Positions 30,714 through 40,074 of a DNA stretch of 58,699 nucleotides are shown here, one piece after another. Made by a program: the position numbers and the translations under genes. Every line of letters begins with the position of its first letter. The stretch's first letter is position 1. Origin of the DNA: Pectobacterium carotovorum (GTDB lineage Bacteria; Pseudomonadota; Gammaproteobacteria; Enterobacterales; Enterobacteriaceae); NCBI RefSeq assembly GCF_900129615.1, contig NZ_FQWI01000016.1, positions 1 to 58,699 on the forward strand, in the 5' to 3' direction. The notes under the pieces were generated by a model that was not told where the DNA came from, did no database searches, and worked only from the letters and a program-made list of their open reading frames with translations.

Positions 30714-32017
30714 GTAATGATATTTCTCCTCAAAGTAGTGATTTATCCGTATCTAATGTTCAAGGAAATAAAATAGGTCAGGGTGGGTTTTCATTAAAAC
30801 CTGCTGGGCGAAAAACTCCGATTAACTGGAAAATTGTAGCAGTAATTATCGGTGGTATTATTTTTGTGCTTGTCTTCACTATTTTTTTTGCAGCGTTAGT
30901 AATAAAAAACAGAGCAGAACCTGAGACTGAAATTGATGAATCTAAAATTAAGACTGAGGTTGTGACACAAGGTAATCGTAGGTCTGAGGATGTAATGGGT
31001 GAATACATGGAAGCAAATCGCCCTACTGTAACCCAGGAACAGCCAACAACAGTAACAGCACAGCCAAACACTCCAGTAGATAAACAGGATAATAACGTAT
31101 CTAACACAGACAGTGCTAAGGCAGCAGAGCATAACACTGATAATGCAGCTAAGGCCCCTAGAGAGCCGGAAACAATGTTTGCCCCAATAGCGCGTTTTGA
31201 TTCTTCAGGGATGAGCCAAGGAACTGGGGGAAATAGTGATAGTAGCGGAGGGCGTTCCTCTGATGCAGAAGAGCGCCTACGTGCCTTTGCTAATGCTGAT
31301 CCTACAGAGTTGGTTAACCAAGCGTTGCGAAGCCAGGGGGGGAATAACGATTTATCCGGCAGTACCAGCGGGCGGGGCGGGTTGCTCAGTGAGCTGGAGC
31401 CCTCTCGTAATTATGCAACTGCAAAAGCCTATATGTCCCCAGCTCGTAAGTATCTACTGAAACGACAAACCCGATTTCAGTGTGTTTTGTACAATGGTGT
31501 GAAAACGGACTATCCAGGCTACATCACCTGTTATTTATTAAGGCCTTTATATTCATCCGATGGCAGTACAGTTTTAGCGGAAGCCGGTGCTGAACTTAAC
31601 GGTGAGCAGAACGTTGAAGTGAAGGCGGGACAAAGCAGTATATTCACCGCATGGACGCAGCTTGAAACCGCGCCAGAGGGCGTTAGAGCTTCATTGAACG
31701 GATTGGGAACAGATTCAATGGGGCGTAGCGGTACAGATGCATATATCGATAATCATTACGGCCAACGTTTCGGCGGTGCGGTCATGCTCTCCTTTATTAA
31801 AGACGCATTATCTTCTGCATCGAATGCGACGAAGAAAAATAGTGATGGTTATAGCGTCGATAATACTGAGCAAAATGCAGAGGACATGGCGAGTAAGGCG
31901 CTAGAAAATAGTATTAATATCCCTCCAACTGGCTATGTTTTACCCGGAACTGTCATCACTGTTATTGTGGCTCAGGATATCGATTTCTCTAGCGTGTATA
32001 AAATTCGACGTAGGTAA
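30710..32017 (+). CDS. virB10: VirB10-like core component (TrbI family)
   Basis: 435 aa: cytoplasmic tail, membrane helix at ~40-64 (VAVIIGGIIFVLVFTIFFAA), proline/threonine/asparagine-rich linker (about 90-210) and the C-terminal beta-barrel domain. The barrel shows FQCVLYNGVKTDYPGYITCY and the antenna region near SMGRSGTDAYIDNHYGQRFG. It senses ATP hydrolysis and spans both membranes. Confidence 0.93.
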   Translation: MSNDISPQSSDLSVSNVQGNKIGQGGFSLKPAGRKTPINWKIVAVIIGGIIFVLVFTIFFAALVIKNRAEPETEIDESKIKTEVVTQGNRRSEDVMGEYMEANRPTVTQEQPTTVTAQPNTPVDKQDNNVSNTDSAKAAEHNTDNAAKAPREPETMFAPIARFDSSGMSQGTGGNSDSSGGRSSDAEERLRAFANADPTELVNQALRSQGGNNDLSGSTSGRGGLLSELEPSRNYATAKAYMSPARKYLLKRQTRFQCVLYNGVKTDYPGYITCYLLRPLYSSDGSTVLAEAGAELNGEQNVEVKAGQSSIFTAWTQLETAPEGVRASLNGLGTDSMGRSGTDAYIDNHYGQRFGGAVMLSFIKDALSSASNATKKNSDGYSVDNTEQNAEDMASKALENSINIPPTGYVLPGTVITVIVAQDIDFSSVYKIRRR

Positions 32018-32037
32018 CTATTACTGAGAGAGCAACG

Positions 32038-32250
32038 ATGATAACGAACCTTATCGCACGATTACCGCGCCGCATTATTTTGGCAGTGAGCATGTTCTTA
32101 ATCGCCATGTTAATTACATTAATTAAACCAAATAAAACAACAATAAATAAGGAGCCTCCACCTTCTTGTTCAGCTTCACCTCAACTACTTAATTCTTCGG
32201 ATAATAAACCGGATGTTTGTATTAAAAAAAGGGGAGAATCACATGAATGA
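32038..32250 (+). CDS. Small membrane-anchored protein between virB10 and virB11, 70 aa
   Basis: N-terminal membrane helix (IILAVSMFLIAMLITLIKP) and a short polar tail with two cysteines (PPPSCSASPQLL, DVCIKKRGE). Overlaps virB11 by eight bases. No family known. It might replace the missing VirB7, which is a small cysteine-containing protein, but there is no lipobox, so this is only a suggestion. Confidence 0.6.
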   Translation: MITNLIARLPRRIILAVSMFLIAMLITLIKPNKTTINKEPPPSCSASPQLLNSSDNKPDVCIKKRGESHE

Positions 32251-33301
32251 CTTCATGTATCAAGATTCTACACTTAAAAATGATGAACTGGTTCTTGGTT
32301 ACCTTGATCAATCCGGTGTGACTGAACGTTTAGCTATGGAGGGAGTAACAGAGGTAGCCATTAATCGACCTTTTGAAATCTGGCATGAAACATCAAAGGG
32401 AGGTTGGCAACGTGAAGATGCGCCCTGGCTGACGCTAGATATCTGTGAGCATCTGGCGGGAACGTTAGCTGTGTACAACAGTCGAGAACTAACACCTAAA
32501 TCTCCAATAAAAACTGTGGAGTTACCAGGCGGTGAACGCGGCCAGTTAGTTATCCCCCCCGCTTGTGAACGAGGCACTGTATCGATGACGTTCCGTAAGC
32601 CGTCGCTACAGCGGTTCACCTTGAATGATTATGTGTCTAGCGGTCGATTTGATAAGGCGAACCGCATAGCACACAGACAGACGGAATTATTCGACTGGCA
32701 AAAAAAAATGAAACAGCTGATCGAGGCCCGTGAGTATATCGATTTTTTCCAGCTGGCCGTGGAACATAAACTCAACGTTATCATTTTTGGCGGTACTGGT
32801 TCCGGTAAAACGACATTTGCTAAAGCTGTAGTTGATATTTATCCCAGTAACCGGCGTTTACTAACGATTGAAGAACTGAACGAAATGAAATTACCGAATC
32901 ATCTCAATCATGTTCATCTTTTATACGGAGACTATGTAACGCCGAAAGATCTTGTTTCATGCTGTATGCGAATGAAAGGGGATCATATTTTACTGGCTGA
33001 ACTTACCGGTGATGAGGCGTGGGATTTTATGGAGTTATTGAACACTGGTCATCCCGGAACGATCACTACTGCACACGCCAACGGCAGTCTTCATGGTTAT
33101 GCGCGTATTGCTGGGTTAATTAAGCAATCTGCTGTCGGAGCTGGGCTGGAATTTAGCTATATAGATCGACGTGTCAGAACATCTTTTGACGTAGTTATGT
33201 ATATGGAACACACCGAGATTCTTGATGTTACATATGAGCCTGAAATTCAGTTAGCACTTTTGAACGGTGCAAGTCTCGAAAGTGCCCTCTCTGTAAAATG
33301 A
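32243..33301 (+). CDS. virB11: VirB11-like traffic ATPase
   Basis: 352 aa from the ATG at 32243 after GGGGAG; an upstream in-frame ATG at 32213 lies inside the preceding gene. Walker A FGGTGSGKTTFAKA (~182), Asp box LTIEELNEMKLP, Walker B HILLAELTGDEAWDFME and the His box TAHANGS. Hexameric ATPase that switches the system between pilus assembly and transfer. Confidence 0.93.
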   Translation: MNDFMYQDSTLKNDELVLGYLDQSGVTERLAMEGVTEVAINRPFEIWHETSKGGWQREDAPWLTLDICEHLAGTLAVYNSRELTPKSPIKTVELPGGERGQLVIPPACERGTVSMTFRKPSLQRFTLNDYVSSGRFDKANRIAHRQTELFDWQKKMKQLIEAREYIDFFQLAVEHKLNVIIFGGTGSGKTTFAKAVVDIYPSNRRLLTIEELNEMKLPNHLNHVHLLYGDYVTPKDLVSCCMRMKGDHILLAELTGDEAWDFMELLNTGHPGTITTAHANGSLHGYARIAGLIKQSAVGAGLEFSYIDRRVRTSFDVVMYMEHTEILDVTYEPEIQLALLNGASLESALSVK

Positions 33302-33311
33302 GGTATTCCAG

Positions 33312-33674
33312 TTGGAAAAAATAAAACTATTACTAGTCATCGTTGCTCTTTGTTGCCTATTTTTTATTGTAGGTTTGTACGCGGGGGGATGGGTGTGGAT
33401 TACTTTGTCTGACGTAAAACAACCTTTATCCTTGTTGACTCTCTTTAATCAGGGTGGTGTGCAATCTTTGACTGATAAATCCCGGATGTTATTACCGTGG
33501 GCTTGGAGTATCACTGCCGCTATTACTTTCTTTCCTGCCGGAGTCTCACTGTTAGCTATGACCTCTGGATCTAACGGTAATAGAAAAGATCTTCATGGTA
33601 ATGCTCGATTTGCTAATAAAAGGGAACTCCGTCGTCTTTGGTATACTGGGCCAGAACAAGAGGAACGTGATTAA
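33312..33674 (+). CDS. Split coupling protein, N-terminal membrane part, 120 aa
   Basis: Starts at TTG 33312, seven bases after GAGGT. Two membrane helices (LLLVIVALCCLFFIVGLYAG and LLPWAWSITAAITFFPAGVS) followed by DLHGNARFANKRELRRL. That HG-ARFA motif is the usual VirD4 segment just after the second helix. The gene stops there and the ATPase part restarts at 33674 as a separate gene with TAATG overlap. Together they equal one VirD4. Confidence 0.8.
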   Translation: MEKIKLLLVIVALCCLFFIVGLYAGGWVWITLSDVKQPLSLLTLFNQGGVQSLTDKSRMLLPWAWSITAAITFFPAGVSLLAMTSGSNGNRKDLHGNARFANKRELRRLWYTGPEQEERD

Positions 33675-35287
33675 TGAATAAGAAGAAAATACCTAAAGGT
33701 TGGGCTATAGAAAATGGTCGGCTGATACAAAAGAAAATAACCAGCTATCCACCAATAATCTATGGCAAAGACCCATTTAGCAATAACCTATTAGCGTCCT
33801 ACGGCCAGACTTATTTAATGTTAGCAGCGCCGCCTGGTAGTGGTAAGGGTGTTGGTATAGTTGTTCCTAATTTACTATCATATCCACATTCTGTAGTAGT
33901 TAACGATTGTAAGTTTGAAAACTGGCATCTAACCGCAGGATTTCGTAAGTCGTGTGGTCAAAAAGTATTTCGATTTTCTCCTGAACGTTTAGAAACTCAT
34001 CACTGGAACCCTCTAAAAGTTATTAATAAAGACCCATTATTTCGTTTGGGGGATACGCGTACATTGGGATCATCACTGTATGTTCCCGACAACATGAAAA
34101 ATGCCAGTTGGTTTTCCAAAGCCCGAGACATTTTCACGGCTATTGTTCTCTACTTAATTGAAACGCCATCACTCCCGTTAAGTTTACCGCAGTGCTATGA
34201 AATAGCATCGCTGGGAACCCGTCTCGGGGAATGGGCTCAACGAGTAATTGACGAACGAGACGGAAAGACTGATGAATTATCTGCTGAGACAGTTCGTGAG
34301 ATGGGAGTAATTATCTCTGAATCAAAAAGCAAAGAATTTTCAACTCTTATGTCATTCGTTACTGGTCGCCTGAGTCTATATGGTGAAAAACTCGTTGCGC
34401 TGGCATTGACTGAAAGTGATAACCCAGATGAAAACATCGATTTTAGCAAGCTGCGTGAAGAGCCAACTAGCATTTATTTTTGTGTGACCGAAGGCGCGTT
34501 AAAGAAATTTGGGCCATTGATGAACCTGTTTTTTTCTCAAGCGATTCGTGAGAACAGCAAGGTATTGCCGGAACAAGGTGGACACTGCGAGGATGGATCA
34601 CTGAGATTGAAATACCAGGTTCTGTGTTTAAAAGATGAATTTGCCGTCATGGGGCGCATAGAAGTAATGGAAACAGCACCGGCATTGACTCGCGGTGCAG
34701 GGCTGCGTTACATCATCATTTTCCAGAATAAAAGTCAGGTTTGTTCGGATAGCTGCTATGGCCCGGAGGGGGGGAAAGCGGTTATGGACCCGTTCCATAT
34801 CGAAGTAGCATTCGCGCCCGGTAATATTGAAGCGGCGAAGGAATATAGTGAGCGATTAGGCACGATGACTCTTAACGTGGCAAGTAGTAATAAGGGACTA
34901 TCAGAAGGACAGCGCCGTTCGAGAGGGCAAAGTTTTGCTGATCAAGCAAGGCCGTTGATGTTGCCACAAGAAATTAACGAACTACCATACGGGGAAGAAC
35001 TAGTTTTCTTGCAACCAACAAAATGGAATCCAGCAATGAAAATCAGGTCTGAAAAAATATTCTGGTATAAGGAACCTATATTTAAAAGCAGAGTGGATGA
35101 ATCACTTTATCCGATACCAATAGTACCAAGCGGCGATGTGTCAAAAATTGATACTTTAGTTGTTCCAATGAATAAACCTAAGAAAAATAGTGTGAAAATA
35201 GCCACACCAGAGGGTGATTATTTAAATGCTGAACAACAAAGGCGTTCAATAAAGGAGTCGGAGCTTGAACCGTATGAAGAAGAATAG
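33674..35287 (+). CDS. virD4: Split coupling protein, cytoplasmic VirD4 ATPase part
   Basis: 537 aa with no membrane segment. Walker A LAAPPGSGKGVGIVVPNLLS (~50-68), SVVVNDCKFENWHLTAGFR (equivalent of the DIKGE region, glycine changed), and Walker B VLCLKDEFAVMG. Links the relaxosome to the VirB channel. TGA directly precedes the TTA-ATG in frame, so no longer product is possible without frameshifting. Confidence 0.88.
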   Translation: MNKKKIPKGWAIENGRLIQKKITSYPPIIYGKDPFSNNLLASYGQTYLMLAAPPGSGKGVGIVVPNLLSYPHSVVVNDCKFENWHLTAGFRKSCGQKVFRFSPERLETHHWNPLKVINKDPLFRLGDTRTLGSSLYVPDNMKNASWFSKARDIFTAIVLYLIETPSLPLSLPQCYEIASLGTRLGEWAQRVIDERDGKTDELSAETVREMGVIISESKSKEFSTLMSFVTGRLSLYGEKLVALALTESDNPDENIDFSKLREEPTSIYFCVTEGALKKFGPLMNLFFSQAIRENSKVLPEQGGHCEDGSLRLKYQVLCLKDEFAVMGRIEVMETAPALTRGAGLRYIIIFQNKSQVCSDSCYGPEGGKAVMDPFHIEVAFAPGNIEAAKEYSERLGTMTLNVASSNKGLSEGQRRSRGQSFADQARPLMLPQEINELPYGEELVFLQPTKWNPAMKIRSEKIFWYKEPIFKSRVDESLYPIPIVPSGDVSKIDTLVVPMNKPKKNSVKIATPEGDYLNAEQQRRSIKESELEPYEEE

Positions 35288-35363
35288 TGATTGTGATTTA
35301 ATTATTATCTGAATTAAATATTATTATGATAAAAATCCTTTAATATAAATAAGGTCGATCTTC

Positions 35364-35675
35364 ATGAAATTATCTGTAATTACGGTGGTGTTGTTTTTTT
35401 TTGTATCTACTTCTTCATTTGCCGAAAAAAACAGTGTTAATCCAAATGACCCTTGTGATGTTTTTTTCTGTATGGCTGGAATGTTTTATGGGGAAAGAGC
35501 TGAATGTCAATCGGCAATAAATAAATTTTTCAGTATAAATTCTTTTAAGAAAAAAGGTCGATTTGACCCATCAAAAACATTCAGTCAGAGAAATGATTTT
35601 TTAAGTCAATGCCCATCAGCCGATCGAGATCATGTAAGTAAAATTATGGATAAATTCGGAAGAGTCAGAGGGTAA
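35364..35675 (+). CDS. TrbM/KikA-family periplasmic protein, 103 aa
   Basis: Signal peptide (SVITVVLFFFVSTSSFA, cleaved near 20) and the family pattern DPCDVFFCMAGMFYGERAEC...FFSI..., then FDPSKTFSQRNDFLSQCP with four cysteines. IncN KikA and RP4 TrbM are homologues that help mating-pair formation. Last gene of the T4SS block; pilL begins 16 bases later. Confidence 0.85.
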   Translation: MKLSVITVVLFFFVSTSSFAEKNSVNPNDPCDVFFCMAGMFYGERAECQSAINKFFSINSFKKKGRFDPSKTFSQRNDFLSQCPSADRDHVSKIMDKFGRVRG

Positions 35676-35691
35676 AACAAAAGGCGCTGAA

Positions 35692-36510
35692 ATGTACAAA
35701 AAAAGACTTATTGTTAGCAGCATCCTAGCTAATATATTAACAGGTTGTAGCTCTCCGCCTGAACTATCAGAACCCACTGGTAAATGGATCGACTTTGAAA
35801 ATACACCATCGACAATAACTGTTACACCTAGGCCAATTACAGCCACAGCAGCACCAACACCAGGGAAACCGGCAGTAACGCCAATTACGGCCACAGCAGC
35901 ACCAACATCAGGGAAACCAGCAGTAACGCCAATTACGGCCACAGCAGCACCAACACCAGTAAAACCGGCAGTAACGCCAATTACGGCCACAGCAGCACCA
36001 ACACCAGTAAAACCGGCAGTAACGCCAATTACGGCCACAGCAGCACCAACATCAGGGAAACCAGCAGTAACACCAGTTGCGGCCACAGCAGCACCAACAC
36101 CAGTAAAACCGGCAGTAACGCCAATTGCAGCCATAGCAGCATCAGGGAAAAATCCATTTAAGCCACAAACAACGGAGCTGAAGACCCCGGTTACTCCTGC
36201 TATCACTACAGCGCCACCGAAAGCGCCGGTTGTACTGATAACGCCTAAACCTCTGCGTCAGTGGGAAGTCAAAAGCGGAATGATGCTGAGAGCCGCGTTC
36301 ACCTCTATTGCGGAAAAAGAAATGTGTGCAGACAGGAAGTGGCGTGTCGAATGGCAGGCTACTGATGTTGATTACCCTGTAGACGCTACGTTGCGATTTA
36401 CCGGGGAATTTGATGAGTTTTATTTCAAGCTATTCAAGTTATACGAGAATGCCGAAATTCCGCTCTTTGTAAAAAAATATCCTAATTGTGTACTTGAAAT
36501 AGTAAGGTGA
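35692..36510 (+). CDS. pilL: PilL-like lipoprotein with TcpQ domain
   Basis: 272 aa: lipobox ILTGC (Cys19), a Pro/Thr/Ala linker built of 16-residue repeats (PITATAAPTPVKPAVT type, about residues 48-150), and a C-terminal TcpQ-like domain (PLRQWEVKSGMMLRAAFTSI onward) that in the family helps place the secretin. Repeat number may vary between strains. First gene of the thin-pilus cluster. Confidence 0.85.
   Translation: MYKKRLIVSSILANILTGCSSPPELSEPTGKWIDFENTPSTITVTPRPITATAAPTPGKPAVTPITATAAPTSGKPAVTPITATAAPTPVKPAVTPITATAAPTPVKPAVTPITATAAPTSGKPAVTPVAATAAPTPVKPAVTPIAAIAASGKNPFKPQTTELKTPVTPAITTAPPKAPVVLITPKPLRQWEVKSGMMLRAAFTSIAEKEMCADRKWRVEWQATDVDYPVDATLRFTGEFDEFYFKLFKLYENAEIPLFVKKYPNCVLEIVR
35833..36150 (+). 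repeat. 48-bp tandem repeats within pilL
   Basis: Six full units at 35833, 35881, 35929, 35977, 36025 and 36073, plus a partial seventh, each close to CCAATTACGGCCACAGCAGC and so on. They encode the flexible linker. An antisense open frame over them is a by-product. Confidence 0.92.
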
Positions 36511-36517
36511 TTTGATA

Positions 36518-38224
36518 ATGAATCGTAAAGTAATACTTACATTAGCCGCTGTGGTTACGTTATGTTCCTGTTCAATTTCTCGTGTCAATAACACAATGAA
36601 TAAGAATGAAAAACGGGCTGATGATATATCTCAAATGTATAAAAATGTCGGCAGGCCTATTGTTTCAACAGAAACAACTCAGTGGGTAAACCGAAATCCA
36701 TTAAAAATAAAACCGAAAGAGGAAAATAGAGATATACCTTGCAATGTTTTATATGCAACGGATAAAAGCGTTGATATTAATCAATTCGCTCAGGATATCA
36801 CCTCACAGTGTCGTATACCTGTGAGAATCACACCTGATGTAATGCAGATATTGTCCGGTTCGTCCAGTGCCGCAACCCCTACAATGCGTTTAGCAAGCAA
36901 TAACATTCCTGCGCCAACGCTTGATCCGAACGGAATGCAGCCCCTAAATACAATGGGTGTAATAAATCAGGTCGCTATGCCATCTGTGCCCAGCGTGGCA
37001 CCAATGATTAGTGATGTTTCATATCATGGGAAACTCGCGGGTTTGCTGGACTTGGTAACGTCGCGTCTGGGGCTATATTGGAAATATGAAGATAATGTGA
37101 TCCGTATTGCCTACGTTGATACACGCATATTTATGCTAAAAACGGCTAACGCTAAATTTGAGCAAAATAGCACTGTAAAAAGCGGGGTGACAACAACAGG
37201 CGGGGATTCTGCCAGCAGCAGTTCTGGAACCAGTACAACCAGTGGTACGGTTACAACTCAATCGACGGAAATGGGGAATGATATATATAGCGACATTCTA
37301 CAATCAGTGAGAAAACTACAAACGCCGTCTATTCTATCGTTCGTCGGTGAGCCAAATCTTAATAAAACCACCGGTTCGTTAATTGTGTCAGATACGCCGG
37401 ATACACTAGCTCGTATCGATAAATATCTAAAAGGCGAAAATGAAACGCTATCTAAACAAATAAAATTGCAGGTGATGGTTTATAAAATAAGTAGTGAGTT
37501 AAACGATAATTTTGATTTAAAAATGGGGTTGGTATTTAAATCACTTAATAAAAATTACGGTATCAATTTGTCGTCTACAGCCGCATCAACAGCGTCAGGG
37601 TTGACCAGTGCAGGTATTGAGATTCTCGACACAGCATCTGGCCGATTATCCCAATTTTCTGGCTCTAATCTGTTAGCTAACGCAATTTCAGAGCAAACGA
37701 AAAATTTTGAAACGCAAGACTTGTCAACAATGACCAGTAATCTTGCAACGACGAGTATTCAAATCGCGCAAAAATCGACGTATAAACGCCGGGTTACGCT
37801 CAGTACATTGAGCACTAACACATCGTCCGGGCAACTGGCGCAGTCTATTGAACCCGGAGAGATAACAACAGGTACTGATTTAGTCGTGTTCCCGCGTTAC
37901 CAGACAGATGACGGCAAGATCCAGCTCAACATGAATCTCAACATATCATCGTTAAAGGCCATGAGAACTATTGGTGATACTGGTTCTTCATCGAACACGG
38001 CTTCTGAAACGATTGAAGGGCCAACGGTCGATACTCGCTCTGTACCGTTGCGTGTCTGGTTAACACCTGGTGAGACAGTTATCGTTTCGGGATTTGAAAT
38101 GACGACGGAAAAAGCAACTAAGCAAGGGGTTGGTTCACCATCCAATATGTTTTTCGGGGGTAAATCGGAAGGAGGTTTAGTAAAAGAGACCTTTGTGATA
38201 ACTATTACGCCAACCTTGAGGTAA
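36518..38224 (+). CDS. pilN: PilN-like outer-membrane secretin (lipoprotein)
   Basis: 568 aa from the ATG at 36518 (AAGGTGA upstream); the TTG at 36512 is possible. Lipobox TLCSC. Serine/threonine-rich stretch (~residues 230-250) and the secretin C-terminal core (VVFPRYQTDDGKIQLNMNLN, VPLRVWLTPGETVIVSGFE). Multimer ring through which the type IVb pilus emerges. Confidence 0.9.
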   Translation: MNRKVILTLAAVVTLCSCSISRVNNTMNKNEKRADDISQMYKNVGRPIVSTETTQWVNRNPLKIKPKEENRDIPCNVLYATDKSVDINQFAQDITSQCRIPVRITPDVMQILSGSSSAATPTMRLASNNIPAPTLDPNGMQPLNTMGVINQVAMPSVPSVAPMISDVSYHGKLAGLLDLVTSRLGLYWKYEDNVIRIAYVDTRIFMLKTANAKFEQNSTVKSGVTTTGGDSASSSSGTSTTSGTVTTQSTEMGNDIYSDILQSVRKLQTPSILSFVGEPNLNKTTGSLIVSDTPDTLARIDKYLKGENETLSKQIKLQVMVYKISSELNDNFDLKMGLVFKSLNKNYGINLSSTAASTASGLTSAGIEILDTASGRLSQFSGSNLLANAISEQTKNFETQDLSTMTSNLATTSIQIAQKSTYKRRVTLSTLSTNTSSGQLAQSIEPGEITTGTDLVVFPRYQTDDGKIQLNMNLNISSLKAMRTIGDTGSSSNTASETIEGPTVDTRSVPLRVWLTPGETVIVSGFEMTTEKATKQGVGSPSNMFFGGKSEGGLVKETFVITITPTLR

Positions 38225-38228
38225 TGGG

Positions 38229-39653
38229 ATGAGTAAACTGACTACCATTGTCATAAACGGTATGAAGTTTGTGATCGGGCTGGAATGGAAAACATTATCC
38301 TTCTCACGGAATTATCTAAAAGAGGTTAAAAGGATCGCCAATGAAGAAAATGAAAAGATTGACAATAAAAATGAAAAATTAAGCGTCGTAGCAATTCGTG
38401 AAATAGAAAATAAAGGGGTTCCTACTATCCAGGCTGGGTATGCTACAAAGGAGATAGATGTCAGAGGCTGTTTTTCATTTGCTCTTTCTGTCGTTTCTGC
38501 AATAAAAGAACTAGCGAAGAAGGAAGGTAATAAAATCAATGAAGGGAAATGGATTACCGTTTTCCCTTTTGATGATGATTCCTATGTTGTTGTTGCCAGT
38601 ATAAACGGAACGATAGTCCCCTGGACGGATAGAGTTATCGGAAAGGATGCGGTAACAAAAGAAATAAATTCTTTAAAATCCCGTCTTTCACAAGATATAG
38701 ATAGTGGTGAGATTTCTATCTTTGGGCCGGATGAAATTGACTTAGTAAATTATGTTTTAGATTTGAATTCTATTCTTACCAAAGGGCTATTAACTCGAAA
38801 ATGGCTTTTTTGGAATCTAAAGCATAATGACCTTGTTTTACGGCCATTAAAATTTGGATTAACTAAAAAGCAATGTGTTATCGCCGCTGTTGTCTTTTTA
38901 CTGATAATCATTGGCTTAATTTTACTGAATGAATACAACAATAGAGTTGAGGCAGAGAAACGGCGGCAACAAGCATTAGTGAGAGAACGGCAAGAGCAAA
39001 TAAATAAAGAGGCAAAAAATAAGGCGCTGATGGAGAACATGCGCCATCCTTGGATTGAGCAACCGTCGGTAAGCCAATATATAAAAGCCTGTGATGTTTT
39101 TTACAAGCGTATTGATTTATCACTAGAGGGCTGGAAACCTGTAAGGATAGATTGTGGAGAAATGGACAAGTTGGAACCAGCTGGAAAAACAACCGTTAAT
39201 ATAAAGTATTATCGGTCTGATAACTCCGCAGTTGGAATAATGGAATTTAAACGTGCGGCTATTGAACATTTCGGTGTAGTTCCTACATTCAGTTATGTTG
39301 AGTCTACTGTTGCATCAATTGCATTAAAAATTGACACACCGGCATATGGAGATGATCCCCTTGGTAACATTGATGAACGAGTCGATAAGGTCATTACTAT
39401 CTTACAACGTATTAATATTATCCCATCGTTAAAGTCAATACCGAAGCCCAGCCCAAAATTAGATAGTGATGGTATGGAGCTACCTCCGCAAAAATGGAGT
39501 GGTGTTAATTTTGAATATACGTCTAACATCCCGCCGCGAATGATATTTAACGATAATGATGATTTGTTAGGTACTCGTATTGTGTCAATATCATCAGTTA
39601 TTAACGATGGGCAAGTTAAGTATTCTGTTAAAGGAGTCATTTATGGTGATTAG
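38229..39653 (+). CDS. pilO: PilO-like pilus assembly protein
   Basis: 474 aa: cytoplasmic N-terminal ~215 residues, a single membrane helix (CVIAAVVFLLIIIGLILLNE), a charged heptad segment and a periplasmic domain. Matches the R64 PilO (bitopic) topology and its place between pilN and pilP. Confidence 0.85.
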   Translation: MSKLTTIVINGMKFVIGLEWKTLSFSRNYLKEVKRIANEENEKIDNKNEKLSVVAIREIENKGVPTIQAGYATKEIDVRGCFSFALSVVSAIKELAKKEGNKINEGKWITVFPFDDDSYVVVASINGTIVPWTDRVIGKDAVTKEINSLKSRLSQDIDSGEISIFGPDEIDLVNYVLDLNSILTKGLLTRKWLFWNLKHNDLVLRPLKFGLTKKQCVIAAVVFLLIIIGLILLNEYNNRVEAEKRRQQALVRERQEQINKEAKNKALMENMRHPWIEQPSVSQYIKACDVFYKRIDLSLEGWKPVRIDCGEMDKLEPAGKTTVNIKYYRSDNSAVGIMEFKRAAIEHFGVVPTFSYVESTVASIALKIDTPAYGDDPLGNIDERVDKVITILQRINIIPSLKSIPKPSPKLDSDGMELPPQKWSGVNFEYTSNIPPRMIFNDNDDLLGTRIVSISSVINDGQVKYSVKGVIYGD

Positions 39654-40074
39654 AATTTTTGTTTTGTCTTCCCTTCTGCTTTCTGGTTTGGTTTTCGCTG
39701 AAACTAAAACATTTGGTGACTTAGACGTGATTCAGGGAGAGACAGCGTATTATCAAGCTCTGGCAGAAAGAAACAAGGCTTTGGCTGCTTCTCAGGAGTT
39801 TTCCAGCGAATTTAATGTTCAGGGCAACAATAACGATAATACAGGTGGGAGTCGTTCTAAAGTTGATACGGCTACAACTGCATTACCTGTTATAGAAAAA
39901 ATAATGGGTTCAAACGTCACAGGGGTAACGGCTAAGCTGCGCTTTCCTGATGGTTCGACGTCTAGCGTAAAAGTCGGTGATTCAGTCGGTAGCTTTAAAG
40001 TAATTTCGATTTCTATTGACAGTGTGAAAATCACAAGCGGAGATAAAACCTTTAATTTGCGGAGATCTTCATGA
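39643..40074 (+). CDS. pilP: PilP-like pilus assembly protein
   Basis: 143 aa from the ATG at 39643 (AAAGGAG upstream), overlapping pilO by 11 bases. Signal peptide (FVLSSLLLSGLVFA) and a PilP/T2SC-like beta domain (VTAKLRFPDGSTSSVKVGDS). Periplasmic link between secretin and inner-membrane platform. Confidence 0.85.
   Translation: MVIRIFVLSSLLLSGLVFAETKTFGDLDVIQGETAYYQALAERNKALAASQEFSSEFNVQGNNNDNTGGSRSKVDTATTALPVIEKIMGSNVTGVTAKLRFPDGSTSSVKVGDSVGSFKVISISIDSVKITSGDKTFNLRRSS

Noticed and set aside
33660-33680. Split virD4 as a sequencing frameshift
   Set aside because: Not fully excluded, but the TAATG junction, own start codon and an in-frame TGA just upstream argue for two genes.
35833-36150. 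48-bp repeats read as CRISPR or iterons
   Set aside because: They are coding, in frame and without spacers.
35616-36206. 196-codon minus-strand frame of VAVIGVTAGF repeats
   Set aside because: It is the antisense shadow of the pilL 48-bp repeats, in which a multiple-of-three repeat keeps all frames open.
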